From NCBI RefSeq assembly GCF_004458765.1, contig NZ_SPJX01000251.1, positions 9,407 through 50,392 on the forward strand: a stretch of DNA of 40,986 nucleotides. Reading direction: 5' to 3'. This DNA is from Microvirga pakistanensis. GTDB taxonomy: Bacteria; Pseudomonadota; Alphaproteobacteria; Rhizobiales; Beijerinckiaceae. How positions within the stretch are numbered: the stretch's first letter is position 1; every line of letters begins with the position of its first letter. This document shows positions 17,101 through 24,388 of this stretch, in pieces. The notes under the pieces were generated by a model, which was given only the letters and a program-made list of their open reading frames with translations, was not told the origin of the DNA and did no database searches. Position numbers and translations under genes: made by a program.

Positions 17101-19451
17101 TTGAGTTTCCCTGGGGTAAGCAGGAGTTCTGGGGCGACTGGCATGTTTACAGCTGGTTCCTCGGGTATCTCGCACCCAATCCGCTTGAGTGCGCTTTCCT
17201 ATCCCTTAGTTACTGGGCATTCAGACAGCTCGAGGCCAACCGGCCGACGGACGAGGTGATCCGCGCCGTTGTCGAAGGGAGCGAATGCTATGCGGTCCTC
17301 GGGCTCGCGCTCGCTCTAGCGCTTGAGACATACGATACGTCCGAGACGACACTTCCAATCGTGGCCTGTCAGCGCCTCTGGCACCACGATTTGGCCCGTG
17401 TCGCGCAAGAGCCGACGCGGGACGTCGACTTGTTCGGTTTCGGATTTCTGTCGCGCCTGACCGGACAGAAGGCCAAAGCGAAGGAGTTCCTCGACACCCG
17501 GCGGAGTCGCAGGCGCGATGTTCGTGAGCTTGCGATGCAATTTGCTCTGACCGCGGACCATGGCCTGCAGCGGCGCTTCAAGGAGGCCCTGGCCGGTTTT
17601 CCGCGTGATCTGCCCTACGAGGTCGAAGAGGCACGGACGAGTGCCCGCACCGCGGCATCGCTGAAAGAGTCTGCGGAGCGATGGGCGGGCCTCGGCGACG
17701 TTCGGAACTACCGCCAGCATCGAACTGTCGCGGACGAAGCCCTGATCACCTATGAGCCGCCTGTCCCACTGACGCCGGCGCAGGAAAAGCGCTTGGAGGA
17801 GAGCACCGCCACGTTGCAGGAGTATAGCGTTATCGCGTGGGCCACGAAGTCGCTTCAGGAGAACGTCCTTGCCGACGGTCTGACCTTAGCCGACGCTGTG
17901 GTGTTCGCCAAAGCCCGAGACAACGCCACGATCTTGACTGAGCGGCACGAGGCAGGCACGCACTCCGCACAGACGACGATCACTGCCGTTGCCGCAGCCG
18001 TCATCCGTTTCGGTTCTGCCGCCAGCGCGGACTACGAGTGGGCTTGGGATGTTATGGGTCGCGTCGCGATCATGGCGGAGCCAGAGGAGGCGTTTAGCCG
18101 CTCGAAGATCCCTTGGCATCCGGCCAACCACCTTGTCGCCGCGTTGGTGCATGACCGCCGATCAGGCTCGCCGCGCAGAGATTCGGTGCTCCGGCTGTTT
18201 GATCTTACGCTCCACCCGATCCATGATGTGGTGCAGCTCGCGTTTGCTGGCCTCTTTATGGACCCGGACGAGCATGTGCGGTGGGTTGCCGCCCAACTCG
18301 CCATGGAGCTCTCGTTCCATCACCGGTTCGAGATCAAGAACGGGCGTCAGGACGACGGCGCCGACCGAGAGGCGCGGGAGCAAAGCCTCGCTCGCGCGCG
18401 TGAGCGGTTGTACGAGACCGCTGACTCCTCATTGGCATCCATTCCGCCGGCTTGGGTCAAGTTGTCGGGAAAAGTGCATTATAGCCATTCTGACGAAGCC
18501 GGCTGGCACGAACCCAATCCGTTCTTTGATGCGACCTACGCAGCGCACCTGTTTCCGCTGTTCCCCGTCGAGGCATGGTGTCAATCTGATCGCTATAAGC
18601 CGATGCTGGCCGCCGCCTTGAAGGAGCTTGTAGTCTGGACTGCGGAACGGCTCATGCCGTCATGGCTTCAGGACAGGCCTCGGCGGCGATCTGATACCGA
18701 TGGTTCCTTGTTGATTGAATGGAACCACGTCTTGGGCGATTTGCTCGCGCGGGCTGCGCCTTTGCTTGAAGTCGAGTTCGTGCGCAAGGAACTGCTGGCG
18801 CCGTTCCTGACAGACGACGAGGCCGGATTGGGCATCCTGGCTGAATTTGCTGACAAGATGGTAACACGGCACGTCCTTGATGCCCCGACAATTCTCCCCA
18901 ATGCCTTCGACCTGCTGAATGATTGTGTCGAGCGGGTCGTCCGGGATCCCGTGTTCGATCCGGACAGCTATCGCGCCGGTCAGGTTCACGGATGGGACTT
19001 GCCAAAGCTAATCCGGGCGCTCCTGTTCGTGCCTGTCGACAAGGAGGCTCCGGGCGCCGCCCGGTTTGCCAACGGTGATTGGTCGCAAGTTCGCATAGTG
19101 ATGCCGCTCGTAACCCGGTTGGTCGCCGCTACCGGTTGGTCGTCCTACGTCATGGATCAATTTCTGACGCTTTGCGAGCGGGCGGGTAGCGCGTATCCAC
19201 TCGACATGTTTGCAGTCCAGGCGAACGCTGTCCTCAACTCGCTTACGACCACCAAGAGCGTCTGGACTGCAACCACGCTGCCCGCCCGTACAGCGGCGAC
19301 AGTCCAGCGGCTTGCTGAAGCCAATTTTCCGCTTCGTGCCGACCAGGCACGGCAGTTGCTCCGAGTTCTTGATGCACTAATTGATCTCGGCGATCGCCGT
19401 AGCGCGGCGCTTGAGCAAGCCGAGGCATTCAGAGGGATCCAGTTGCTCTGA
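14124..19451 (+). CDS. STAND-type NTPase with N-terminal Cap4/DUF4297-like nuclease domain (Avs-like defence protein)
   Basis: From the ATG at 14124 the protein has 1775 residues; a TTG at 14094 would add ten. Residues about 19-40 (GGAGFTYEDSVVAYHLAALL) and the pair D65/D66 in DDIIVELDD followed by Q83-A-K85 in LSLQAKRT match the D...QxK core of Cap4/DUF4297-like PD-(D/E)XK nucleases. A P-loop NTPase follows, with Walker A GLPGCGKS (317-324), Walker B VLFIDGIDRI (Asp about 385) and a sensor-like ATSRDRG. The post-ATPase motif SFTHDIFFEWAFF (about 576) is typical of STAND proteins with winged-helix and helical regions. The remaining 1100 or so residues are mostly helical and look like a repeat-type sensor. 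Avs and related STAND proteins recognise phage proteins through such C-terminal regions and then activate the N-terminal effector. By analogy this is a sensor-nuclease. Exact Avs membership is not established. Confidence 0.75.
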   Translation: MDPLTSEEKQSATSTELTGGAGFTYEDSVVAYHLAALLREERIAGLNGIVKTVAVQQEGHGDPMDDIIVELDDAGLPRRLSLQAKRTIQISAANDAFRDILARAVATRATDRFNGDFDAYGFVVENVAIGRFRTLNRLIDWAKSSPSGDDFAQRFAPGGAAAAAERSLREELAPLLGAQSPDEERKFYAHFVALHLAGTAEGGIFGTEIANRLQELVAANEDGQDLLLFDRLRRIARDGAGTARKWTRQTLLSELRGAVRLKVAPNYRRDIDLLQALSGDWMADVSEEIEGFRVERPTLERSIRDRLAECRLVNLSGLPGCGKSAILKRIARIEGSKGSILFLKSDRLEGTSWLTFAAALGLQHRRVADLLAEISVTGTPVLFIDGIDRIRPDQKGIVTDILRAIEENEQLAHWKVLATSRDRGLEPYRAWFPASFYRGTGIGDVPVESFSDEEAEALARQQPNLRRLLFGPAGVREIARRPFFAAVLARSFPDDLTTPQTEVDLISAWWARAGHDAPEEAVPQRQRALLDLAETGVRNLGKSIPARPLKDATVAQIAALKADHVIRVHDAGAAYSFTHDIFFEWAFFRLLIDLGDDWTSALIGAGEPPLLGRVVGLLAQNALASPGRWSAGYRDLERQPLRTQWLREWLTAPPLTPAFVQRHEEFQALLAENDYALLEKLLVWFQAQHTIPSPAILQGDAGMDGVDRLSLADRLGWPSDFEGWGRLLDWLLSIASILPARLQPIVVEVFGVWQNVFADLQNPRSAALIYVCSNWLVELESVEYSEKLTFKHGRWESLGSEARSRLAIGLRTIIMRSARSYPAPAIALFERAANNERMRREAYGDLMAFTPIMAEVAPTAVVAVAKAELIEELPQDRLDREEREYREHVEWLEQLRAIPEQDRTMKQILALQGPHFPIKGRNRIDLDDIGIDRHSFYYHPTSPLHEPFAGLFAKRPEAALALIHDLANHATKGWRQVQLLNRDSMGTPVPVILEFPWGKQEFWGDWHVYSWFLGYLAPNPLECAFLSLSYWAFRQLEANRPTDEVIRAVVEGSECYAVLGLALALALETYDTSETTLPIVACQRLWHHDLARVAQEPTRDVDLFGFGFLSRLTGQKAKAKEFLDTRRSRRRDVRELAMQFALTADHGLQRRFKEALAGFPRDLPYEVEEARTSARTAASLKESAERWAGLGDVRNYRQHRTVADEALITYEPPVPLTPAQEKRLEESTATLQEYSVIAWATKSLQENVLADGLTLADAVVFAKARDNATILTERHEAGTHSAQTTITAVAAAVIRFGSAASADYEWAWDVMGRVAIMAEPEEAFSRSKIPWHPANHLVAALVHDRRSGSPRRDSVLRLFDLTLHPIHDVVQLAFAGLFMDPDEHVRWVAAQLAMELSFHHRFEIKNGRQDDGADREAREQSLARARERLYETADSSLASIPPAWVKLSGKVHYSHSDEAGWHEPNPFFDATYAAHLFPLFPVEAWCQSDRYKPMLAAALKELVVWTAERLMPSWLQDRPRRRSDTDGSLLIEWNHVLGDLLARAAPLLEVEFVRKELLAPFLTDDEAGLGILAEFADKMVTRHVLDAPTILPNAFDLLNDCVERVVRDPVFDPDSYRAGQVHGWDLPKLIRALLFVPVDKEAPGAARFANGDWSQVRIVMPLVTRLVAATGWSSYVMDQFLTLCERAGSAYPLDMFAVQANAVLNSLTTTKSVWTATTLPARTAATVQRLAEANFPLRADQARQLLRVLDALIDLGDRRSAALEQAEAFRGIQLL

Positions 19452-20006
19452 TGTGGCGAAGTCCTCCATCGGCTTGTTGTCCGATCATTGGTGTCGACAA
19501 CTGGATCGAGCAAGCACCGCGAGAGGAAGGGAGCCTCGGCGATTAGGTTGCGGTTGGATGCTATGACGTAACCCTCTGCCACGGTGTTGGAAAAGCTAAA
19601 CCATAAACAAAGCAAGGCCTCTCAGTAGCTGGAGTCGCTATGTCGGGAGAAGTCGGTCTAGTTGCTTGTTGGAACCCTCCACCCGGAGCAACATCACGCG
19701 CTAACCCTAGCCATTGAGAGGGGGCTCCCTAATGGCCTCGCAGCGAGGCTCTACCACGCTACGCATGAGCTTCACGAACAGCTCTTTCCCATCGGTCCTG
19801 CTACATGTCTGAGCAGGGAATAGATCTGGCTATATCAGCGAAGCGAAACGAGAAATTGGAACTGTTGGATATGCTTTAACATCGGGGTTGCGCGCACCCG
19901 CAAGCCAGTAAGCGGGTAGACGGTCCCTAAATGGCATAACCTCCTCGGTAGCGGAGCCAACCGAGGAGGCCTATATCCTCACTTCCGCTTATGGAAGAGA
20001 CGAGAG
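19452..20006. other. Intergenic stretch between convergent genes
   Basis: About 555 bases between the STAND gene end and the end of the small minus-strand gene. I find no convincing coding frame and no tRNA. Its features are the strong hairpin at 19940-19969 and a weaker 6-bp stem (acccgc/gcgggt) near 19900-19920. Confidence 0.55.
19940..19969. terminator. Strong hairpin between convergent genes, possible bidirectional terminator
   Basis: cctcctcggt (19940-19949) and accgaggagg (19960-19969) are perfect reverse complements with a 10-base loop. The hairpin sits between the + strand STAND gene and the - strand element genes, where a shared terminator is expected. No long T-run flanks it, so termination strength is uncertain. 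Confidence 0.45.
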
Positions 20007-20333
20007 TCAGTCCAACGTCTCATCAGACGCAAACGGGAGCGGGTGCCAGAAGGTACGCGACTCGTATTCTTTACGAGCTTCCTCGAGCTCAGATTCCCAA
20101 CCGGGGTTTGGCCCTTCAAGGAACCGCTCGATTAGCGGGAAAAGTGGCCAGTCCCGATTCTGAAGATAATACCAGATAGCCTCGATTTCTCGACCGCGCA
20201 CTCGGGGATCGCAAAGAAGATAGTGGAACAAATCCTTTGCTATATCAGCTCCTTGGTCCATCATCTCTTGATCATGGCGATCGGCCTCACTTTCATAGTG
20301 ATCCAGCTCCAGATCGACAGTTTTCGTTGTCAT
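20007..20333 (-). CDS. Small acidic hypothetical protein of the integrative element
   Basis: The ATG at 20333 has an AGAAGGA ribosome site nine bases upstream, giving a 108-residue protein. The frame extends to 20390, but the added residues look like leader sequence. The product (MTTKTVDLELDHYESEADRH, then a helical middle with WYYLQNRDWPLFPLIERFLEG) is acidic, soluble, without membrane segments or known motifs. It is the last gene in the minus-strand run of the element, about 190 bases after the RepA-like gene. The function is unknown. It might be a cargo or regulatory protein. Confidence 0.65.
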   Translation of the reverse strand: MTTKTVDLELDHYESEADRHDQEMMDQGADIAKDLFHYLLCDPRVRGREIEAIWYYLQNRDWPLFPLIERFLEGPNPGWESELEEARKEYESRTFWHPLPFASDETLD

Positions 20334-20524
20334 TAAATACATCCTTCTATGGTTGTGGCCGTATCGGCCGACTGTGGGCAGATCACGCATCTGCGTGACT
20401 ACCGTTCGAGCGCACTTAAAACAGATCTTCAGACGGACATCGTCTGTGTTTCAGACGCGACATTCAGGGCTGGGGACTTCCGTAACGTAGGGAATTCTAG
20501 GGACAGTTGACCTGATGAGCAGCT

Positions 20525-21562
20525 TCAGATGCTGCTCGTCGCTGTACCGGTACCGTTCACTCCATTCACCATCGTCACTCTTTGAGAGAGGGAGTGAATA
20601 GAGTGAACGAGGTGTACAGGGGCGCCCGCAGATGAGTACGTCCCACGAGCCGACTTGGTGATTTCGCCTGTAGTAACAAGCCGCCGAACCAAATGCTTGA
20701 CGGAGGCATGCCCAAGGCCTGACCGCTCGGCTATCTGCTTAGGACTGAGCGGTTGGTCTGCCGCCGTGAGTATTGCGATAATGGCGTTCCGCTCATCAGA
20801 GCGGTTTACGTCTGCCGCATCTCCGATGAGCTTCCAAGTTCCGGTGTTTCGCTCAAATACGAGCGCAACCTCAACTTCCTCCATGTCGCGGCCACGGCCA
20901 TATAGCGTTGGACCAGTGCTGTTGCGGTCCAGGATCAGAATGCTGTCCGCCGCGCCGGCCAGCCCTGTCGTGGCTGAGATGCTGTCAAAGGGGTCAACAG
21001 CAGCTGGCTCCTTCCTAGTGTGAGTACACGCAATGATCCCGAGCTCTAACTCATCAGCGAGGGACTTGAGCGGCAGGGCGCTGTCATAATCAGCCTCGTA
21101 CAGGCGAGCGCCAGACTGTGCCCTGGGGCGCACCCGGGCAAAGACGTCGACGATAATCAAGCGAGGATTATCAAGGCGACGACACCAGTCCCGGATCGCC
21201 GCTAGACCACCTTGGTCTAGAGCAGGGCAGACTGTGGCAAGGTGCAGACGTGAGGGAGCTATTTCACCCGCAAGCATGAGATTGAGCCGGGCCTGGAGCC
21301 GCCGCTCGTTGTCCTCAAGTGCTAGGAGGAGAACGTCGCCTGGCGCCGCTACCTTCTCCCCTAGAATGTTCCGGCCAGTAGCAACCGCGAGGGCGATATT
21401 CATGAGAAGCCATGACTTCCCTACCTTGGGCCGTCCACCGAGCAGGGTCAGGCCCTCAGTGATGAACCGAGGAACAACAAATCGGGCTGGCGGCATCTGC
21501 CGAATTGCGAGCTCCGCCGCAGTGAAGGTAGTCAGGGTCGGTCTTCTCGGGAGGTTGGTCAT
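20525..21562 (-). CDS. RepA-like AAA family ATPase (AAA_25) of an integrative element
   Basis: The 345-residue protein has Walker A GGRPKVGKS (residues 42-50), then LLALEDNERRLQARL, Walker B RLIIVDVFARVRP and an HTRKE segment. These mark hexameric RepA/RecA-like (AAA_25) helicase-type ATPases found on alphaproteobacterial plasmids and integrative elements. A winged-helix-like C-terminal part (PLSPKQIAERSGLGHASVKH) follows. Such proteins are thought to act in element replication. Its ATG overlaps the stop of the 98-residue gene (ATGA), indicating coupled translation. The last 35 residues are low complexity (VHLVHSIHSL and VNGVNGTG) and encode a large DNA-level inverted repeat. The exact role is inferred. 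Confidence 0.85.
   Translation of the reverse strand: MTNLPRRPTLTTFTAAELAIRQMPPARFVVPRFITEGLTLLGGRPKVGKSWLLMNIALAVATGRNILGEKVAAPGDVLLLALEDNERRLQARLNLMLAGEIAPSRLHLATVCPALDQGGLAAIRDWCRRLDNPRLIIVDVFARVRPRAQSGARLYEADYDSALPLKSLADELELGIIACTHTRKEPAAVDPFDSISATTGLAGAADSILILDRNSTGPTLYGRGRDMEEVEVALVFERNTGTWKLIGDAADVNRSDERNAIIAILTAADQPLSPKQIAERSGLGHASVKHLVRRLVTTGEITKSARGTYSSAGAPVHLVHSIHSLSQRVTMVNGVNGTGTATSSI
20555..20608. repeat. Imperfect 15-bp inverted repeat inside the 3' end of the RepA-like gene
   Basis: gttcactccattcac (20555-20569) faces gtgaatagagtgaac (20594-20608), 14 of 15 positions pairing, and ctgtacc/ggtgtacag pairs just outside. On the coding strand these are short TTCACTC/GTGAA-type repeats, producing the VHSIHS and VNGVNG peptide. 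A protein-binding or origin-like role at DNA level is inferred. Confidence 0.5.
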
Positions 21563-21855
21563 TGTGCGCCTCCTCGATTGCTTGCGCAGACGCGACCCAT
21601 CGCATCAGTGGGGCTAAGAAGAGGTTGTGCATTGGCTCCGATAGTGAGGTTTGCGGCTGAGAGAGCAGCCGCAGCGAGCCGCCTGTTCGGAAAGGTGCCA
21701 AGCGTAATTTGGGCAGGCCAGCTTACCGCTGTGCAATTTCGACCATGCTCAAGAATATGGCCGAGGAGATTCCGTCCATCGTAGACAGACAGTTCCAGCG
21801 GCTCGGGGCTACGCTGCGGCGGGCGGGGATGACGAGCGGATACCATGATCTTCAC
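21559..21855 (-). CDS. Conserved 98-residue element protein between AlpA-like and RepA-like genes
   Basis: The frame starts at GTG 21855, overlapping the AlpA-like stop (GTGA), or at ATG 21846, and its stop overlaps the RepA-like start (ATGA). The core ELSVYDGRNLLGHILEHG followed by TLGTFPNRRLAAAALS resembles small unnamed proteins of alphaproteobacterial integrative elements that read like YDG-x-x-LG-x-I-x-E-x-G...LG-x-F-x-x-R-x-x-A. Four-base overlaps on both sides make it near certain that it is expressed with its neighbours. The function is unknown; a DNA-binding or replication accessory role is only a guess. Confidence 0.7.
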   Translation of the reverse strand: MKIMVSARHPRPPQRSPEPLELSVYDGRNLLGHILEHGRNCTAVSWPAQITLGTFPNRRLAAAALSAANLTIGANAQPLLSPTDAMGRVCASNRGGAQ

Positions 21856-22058
21856 GCCATCCGCTTGCGAGCGGCAAATTCCGCTTGGGTACGCTCAAAC
21901 TTCTCAATCTCTGAGAGATCGTAGTACTTCCGACCGTTGATCTCGAGGGCCCTTGGGAACCCGAGCTTCTCGTCGTGTTCCCAGCGCCAGAGGGTCATCT
22001 CGGAGATGCCCCCGTAGCGGGCTCGAAGGGCCTTTCGGGTGATGTAGTGCCTATGCAT
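21852..22058 (-). CDS. AlpA-family excisionase/regulator
   Basis: A 68-residue winged helix-turn-helix protein. YITRKALRARYGGISEMTLW and RWEHDEKLGFPRALEINGRK follow the AlpA/MerR-like excisionase pattern, with a recognition helix around MTLWRWE and the wing residue run FPRALEINGRKYY. Such proteins regulate the integrase or act as directionality factors for excision. A TTG at 22061 directly precedes the ATG and is better spaced from the AGGAG ribosome site, so the start may be either. It heads a three-gene overlapping unit with the 98-residue and RepA-like genes. Confidence 0.88.
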   Translation of the reverse strand: MHRHYITRKALRARYGGISEMTLWRWEHDEKLGFPRALEINGRKYYDLSEIEKFERTQAEFAARKRMA

Positions 22059-22152
22059 CAAGGTGTTCGCTCCTGTGTTAACGGGCGAACACAGGATTGA
22101 ACTACCGCATTGGAACTCTCAAAAAGCCAGTTCCAGCGATGGTTGGAAGCAT

Positions 22153-22986
22153 CTATCTGATGCTTCCAATTTTCTGCGGCGAGAGGTCTCCGATGACATC
22201 CCGGACCGCGCGATCACTGCTTGGAAGACTGGAGTAGCCCGCATCGACCAAACGTTTGCGCACGCGTCGAGCTGTCTCTGAGATTGAAAGCTCTGGGCGC
22301 TCTCGCCAAACTTCTCGTGCAACCTTCCGTGCAGGCGCGCGCCATTCTTCGGCTCTCGCCTTACGGACACCAGCCCCGCGCTGGCGAGCTTCGGCCATAT
22401 TCATTCTCGCCTTCTGCCCAGATATGGCAGGTCCCTCCCACTCTAACTTGAGCTTCAATGACGCTGCGATATGACCTAATGAGAAAGCTGCCGCTTCCGC
22501 CCCTGGTGCATTGTTGGTCTCTCTACTCAGTTCCAAATCCCAAATCGCCTGTGCAATCCGAGCCGCAAAATGCGGAGTACTGTCAGAGCCGAACTTGGCC
22601 TCAGCAATTTCGGTGAGCGGCTGGTATCGATCATCAATCAGTGATGGATAGTTATAGTAGCGGCTTGGAAGATCCTCTGCCTCATTTGTCTGAAAGAAGG
22701 CTTTGTGCAGCGCTAGAAGGCTTTCTCTAAAACAACCGTCTTCGACCCAGTGACCCGTCTCATTCTGATAATAGTTCCCAAAACAAGGGGGCAGACCATG
22801 GGTTTTGAGAACGGAAGCCGCATAAGAACGCCACTCTTCGTACCAGTTCTGGGAAGGGAGCTTGGAAAGGGTCCATACGAACCGCTTAAGCAGTTGATCA
22901 GGCTCATCGTCCGCAGAAAGCCACTTACGGTCGATCTCATCTCGCACAGTAATTCCCGTTCCGACACGGCGACGCTTAGGCTGCAT
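22153..22986 (-). CDS. Unknown 277-residue protein overlapping the integrase gene
   Basis: The ATG at 22986 lies inside the last codons of the integrase gene (11-base overlap), so the two genes are translationally coupled. The protein is soluble. Its first two thirds (FVWTLSKLPSQNWYEEWRSY, IAEAKFGSDSTPHFAARIAQ) have no motif I recognise. The last 80 residues are basic and helical (REVWRERPELSISETARRVR), resembling a helix-turn-helix DNA-binding tail of the kind seen in resolvase-like or element-borne proteins. An accessory role in recombination is plausible from position only. Confidence 0.75.
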   Translation of the reverse strand: MQPKRRRVGTGITVRDEIDRKWLSADDEPDQLLKRFVWTLSKLPSQNWYEEWRSYAASVLKTHGLPPCFGNYYQNETGHWVEDGCFRESLLALHKAFFQTNEAEDLPSRYYNYPSLIDDRYQPLTEIAEAKFGSDSTPHFAARIAQAIWDLELSRETNNAPGAEAAAFSLGHIAASLKLKLEWEGPAISGQKARMNMAEARQRGAGVRKARAEEWRAPARKVAREVWRERPELSISETARRVRKRLVDAGYSSLPSSDRAVRDVIGDLSPQKIGSIR

Positions 22987-24229
22987 AAGATGTTTCCGCA
23001 GGTTCTACTAGTTGAGGTACCCGACGGATTAGGTCAGCAACGTGATCTGCCCAGACGTTCATGGCACGGCGACGCTCATCCAAGAACTCATGACGTTGAT
23101 ACACCGCTACGATGCCGCCAAACGTGCCTGAGGTGTGGTTCAGAGTCTTCTCCACTACATGCAGAGAGACTCCAAGCCGAGCGCATCCCGTTGCAAAGGT
23201 CCGCCGGAGGTCGTGTAGGCGCCAGGGAGCAAGCACGCCGCCGGGATCGGAGTTCAGATACTCCGCAGCTAGATTGGAGAGCCTCTCCGCAGCCCTGGAA
23301 ACGCCTGAAAAGGGTGTTGCCCCGTTCGTGGTGAATAGGAGCTGTTGTCCCTGCCCGACCCGGGGCATACCTCGGATCAGTTCCAAGGCGAGTGGTGAGA
23401 GCGGGACTACGTGCCCAGTGCCATTCTTCGCCCGCTCCCGCGGGATACTCCAGAGACGCCGCTCCAGATCAAACTCTGACCACTCCGCCTCTAGAACTTC
23501 GGAGCGGCGCTGGCCGGTCAGGATCATCAGCTGCACGGCCCGCCCAAAGGGATAACCGATGTCCTCGGCCGCCAGCCAGATCGCCCGAAGCTCCCCGTCA
23601 GCCAGTACTCGGTCTCGGGCCTCCTCTGCCGAAGGAGGTTTGAGCGAAGCCACAGGCGAGGCGTCTAAGAGTCCACGCTCGACCGCCCAGCCGAAGAAAC
23701 GGCGCAGGGCCGCGACCAAGCGATTGGCCTGAATGGGAGCTCCCCGCTCCACTATGGCGTCCAGTACCGCAAGGATCTCCTGGCGGGAAATCGAGCGTAG
23801 GTCCCGATCCTGCCAAGGTGCGAGGTCTGCTTTCGTGAGCAGTCGCTCCGTCTCGGGCCATGTGCGGTTGCGCGGCTTGGCGTAGCGCTCGATGAACTCC
23901 GCTACGACGGAGCCAAAGCGCAGTTTGGTGGAAGCCTCGGCTTCCCGCTCGGCGGCTGTGCGCATGGCAGCAGGATCACGGCCCTCAGAGGCCAGGCGCA
24001 GGGCGGTACGGGCCTGCTCCCTGGCATCTCCAAGCGAGAGGCGAGGGTAGGGGCCCAGGGTAAACTTCTTGGGCTTTCCTTCAGCCCGATACCGTACGGC
24101 CCAGGACTTGGCTCCAGAGGGCTGGACCACAAGGTAGAAGCCGGGGAGGGCTCCATCGGGAAGCTCGAGGCGGCGGCTGGGGTCAGGCTTGATGTTCTCG
24201 ACAGATCGAGCGGTGAGGGGAGCAGGCAT
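22976..24229 (-). CDS. Tyrosine integrase (DUF4102 N-terminal domain)
   Basis: The 417-residue protein begins with the DUF4102 arm-binding domain (LTARSVENIKPDPSRRLELP, then GAKSWAVRYRAEGKPKKFTL). It continues with a SAM-like core-binding domain and the catalytic domain. The active-site residues are visible: Arg in TGQRRSEVLEAEW (about residue 241), Lys in RAKNGTGHVVPLS, HDLRRTFAT (about 335), a later His in LNHTSG and the nucleophile Tyr377 in VAVYQRHEF. It should catalyse site-specific insertion and excision of the element. The start lies about 160 bases from a tRNA-Lys 3' fragment, the likely attachment site, and the gene reads away from it. Confidence 0.95.
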   Translation of the reverse strand: MPAPLTARSVENIKPDPSRRLELPDGALPGFYLVVQPSGAKSWAVRYRAEGKPKKFTLGPYPRLSLGDAREQARTALRLASEGRDPAAMRTAAEREAEASTKLRFGSVVAEFIERYAKPRNRTWPETERLLTKADLAPWQDRDLRSISRQEILAVLDAIVERGAPIQANRLVAALRRFFGWAVERGLLDASPVASLKPPSAEEARDRVLADGELRAIWLAAEDIGYPFGRAVQLMILTGQRRSEVLEAEWSEFDLERRLWSIPRERAKNGTGHVVPLSPLALELIRGMPRVGQGQQLLFTTNGATPFSGVSRAAERLSNLAAEYLNSDPGGVLAPWRLHDLRRTFATGCARLGVSLHVVEKTLNHTSGTFGGIVAVYQRHEFLDERRRAMNVWADHVADLIRRVPQLVEPAETSYAA

Positions 24230-24240
24230 CGTGTATTCCG

Positions 24241-24274
24241 GGTAACGCCAGGGTAACGGGAGGAGGGTGTTACC
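24241..24274. repeat. Repeated ggtaac/gttacc boxes upstream of the integrase gene
   Basis: ggtaac occurs at 24241-24246 and 24252-24257, and its reverse complement gttacc at 24269-24274, immediately upstream of the integrase start. Two tgatcag boxes (near 24355 and 24374) lie between these and the tRNA fragment. They could be binding sites for the integrase arm domain or for AlpA. This is inference from position. Confidence 0.35.
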
Positions 24275-24388
24275 GGCTGTTATCGCCTGATACTAACGAA
24301 GCTTAACAAATGCAACCAACTCCTTGCAGCGCTTGGTCGATAGCCTTTATGAATGTGATCAGACGTTAGGTGCTGATCAGGGCTAGGA

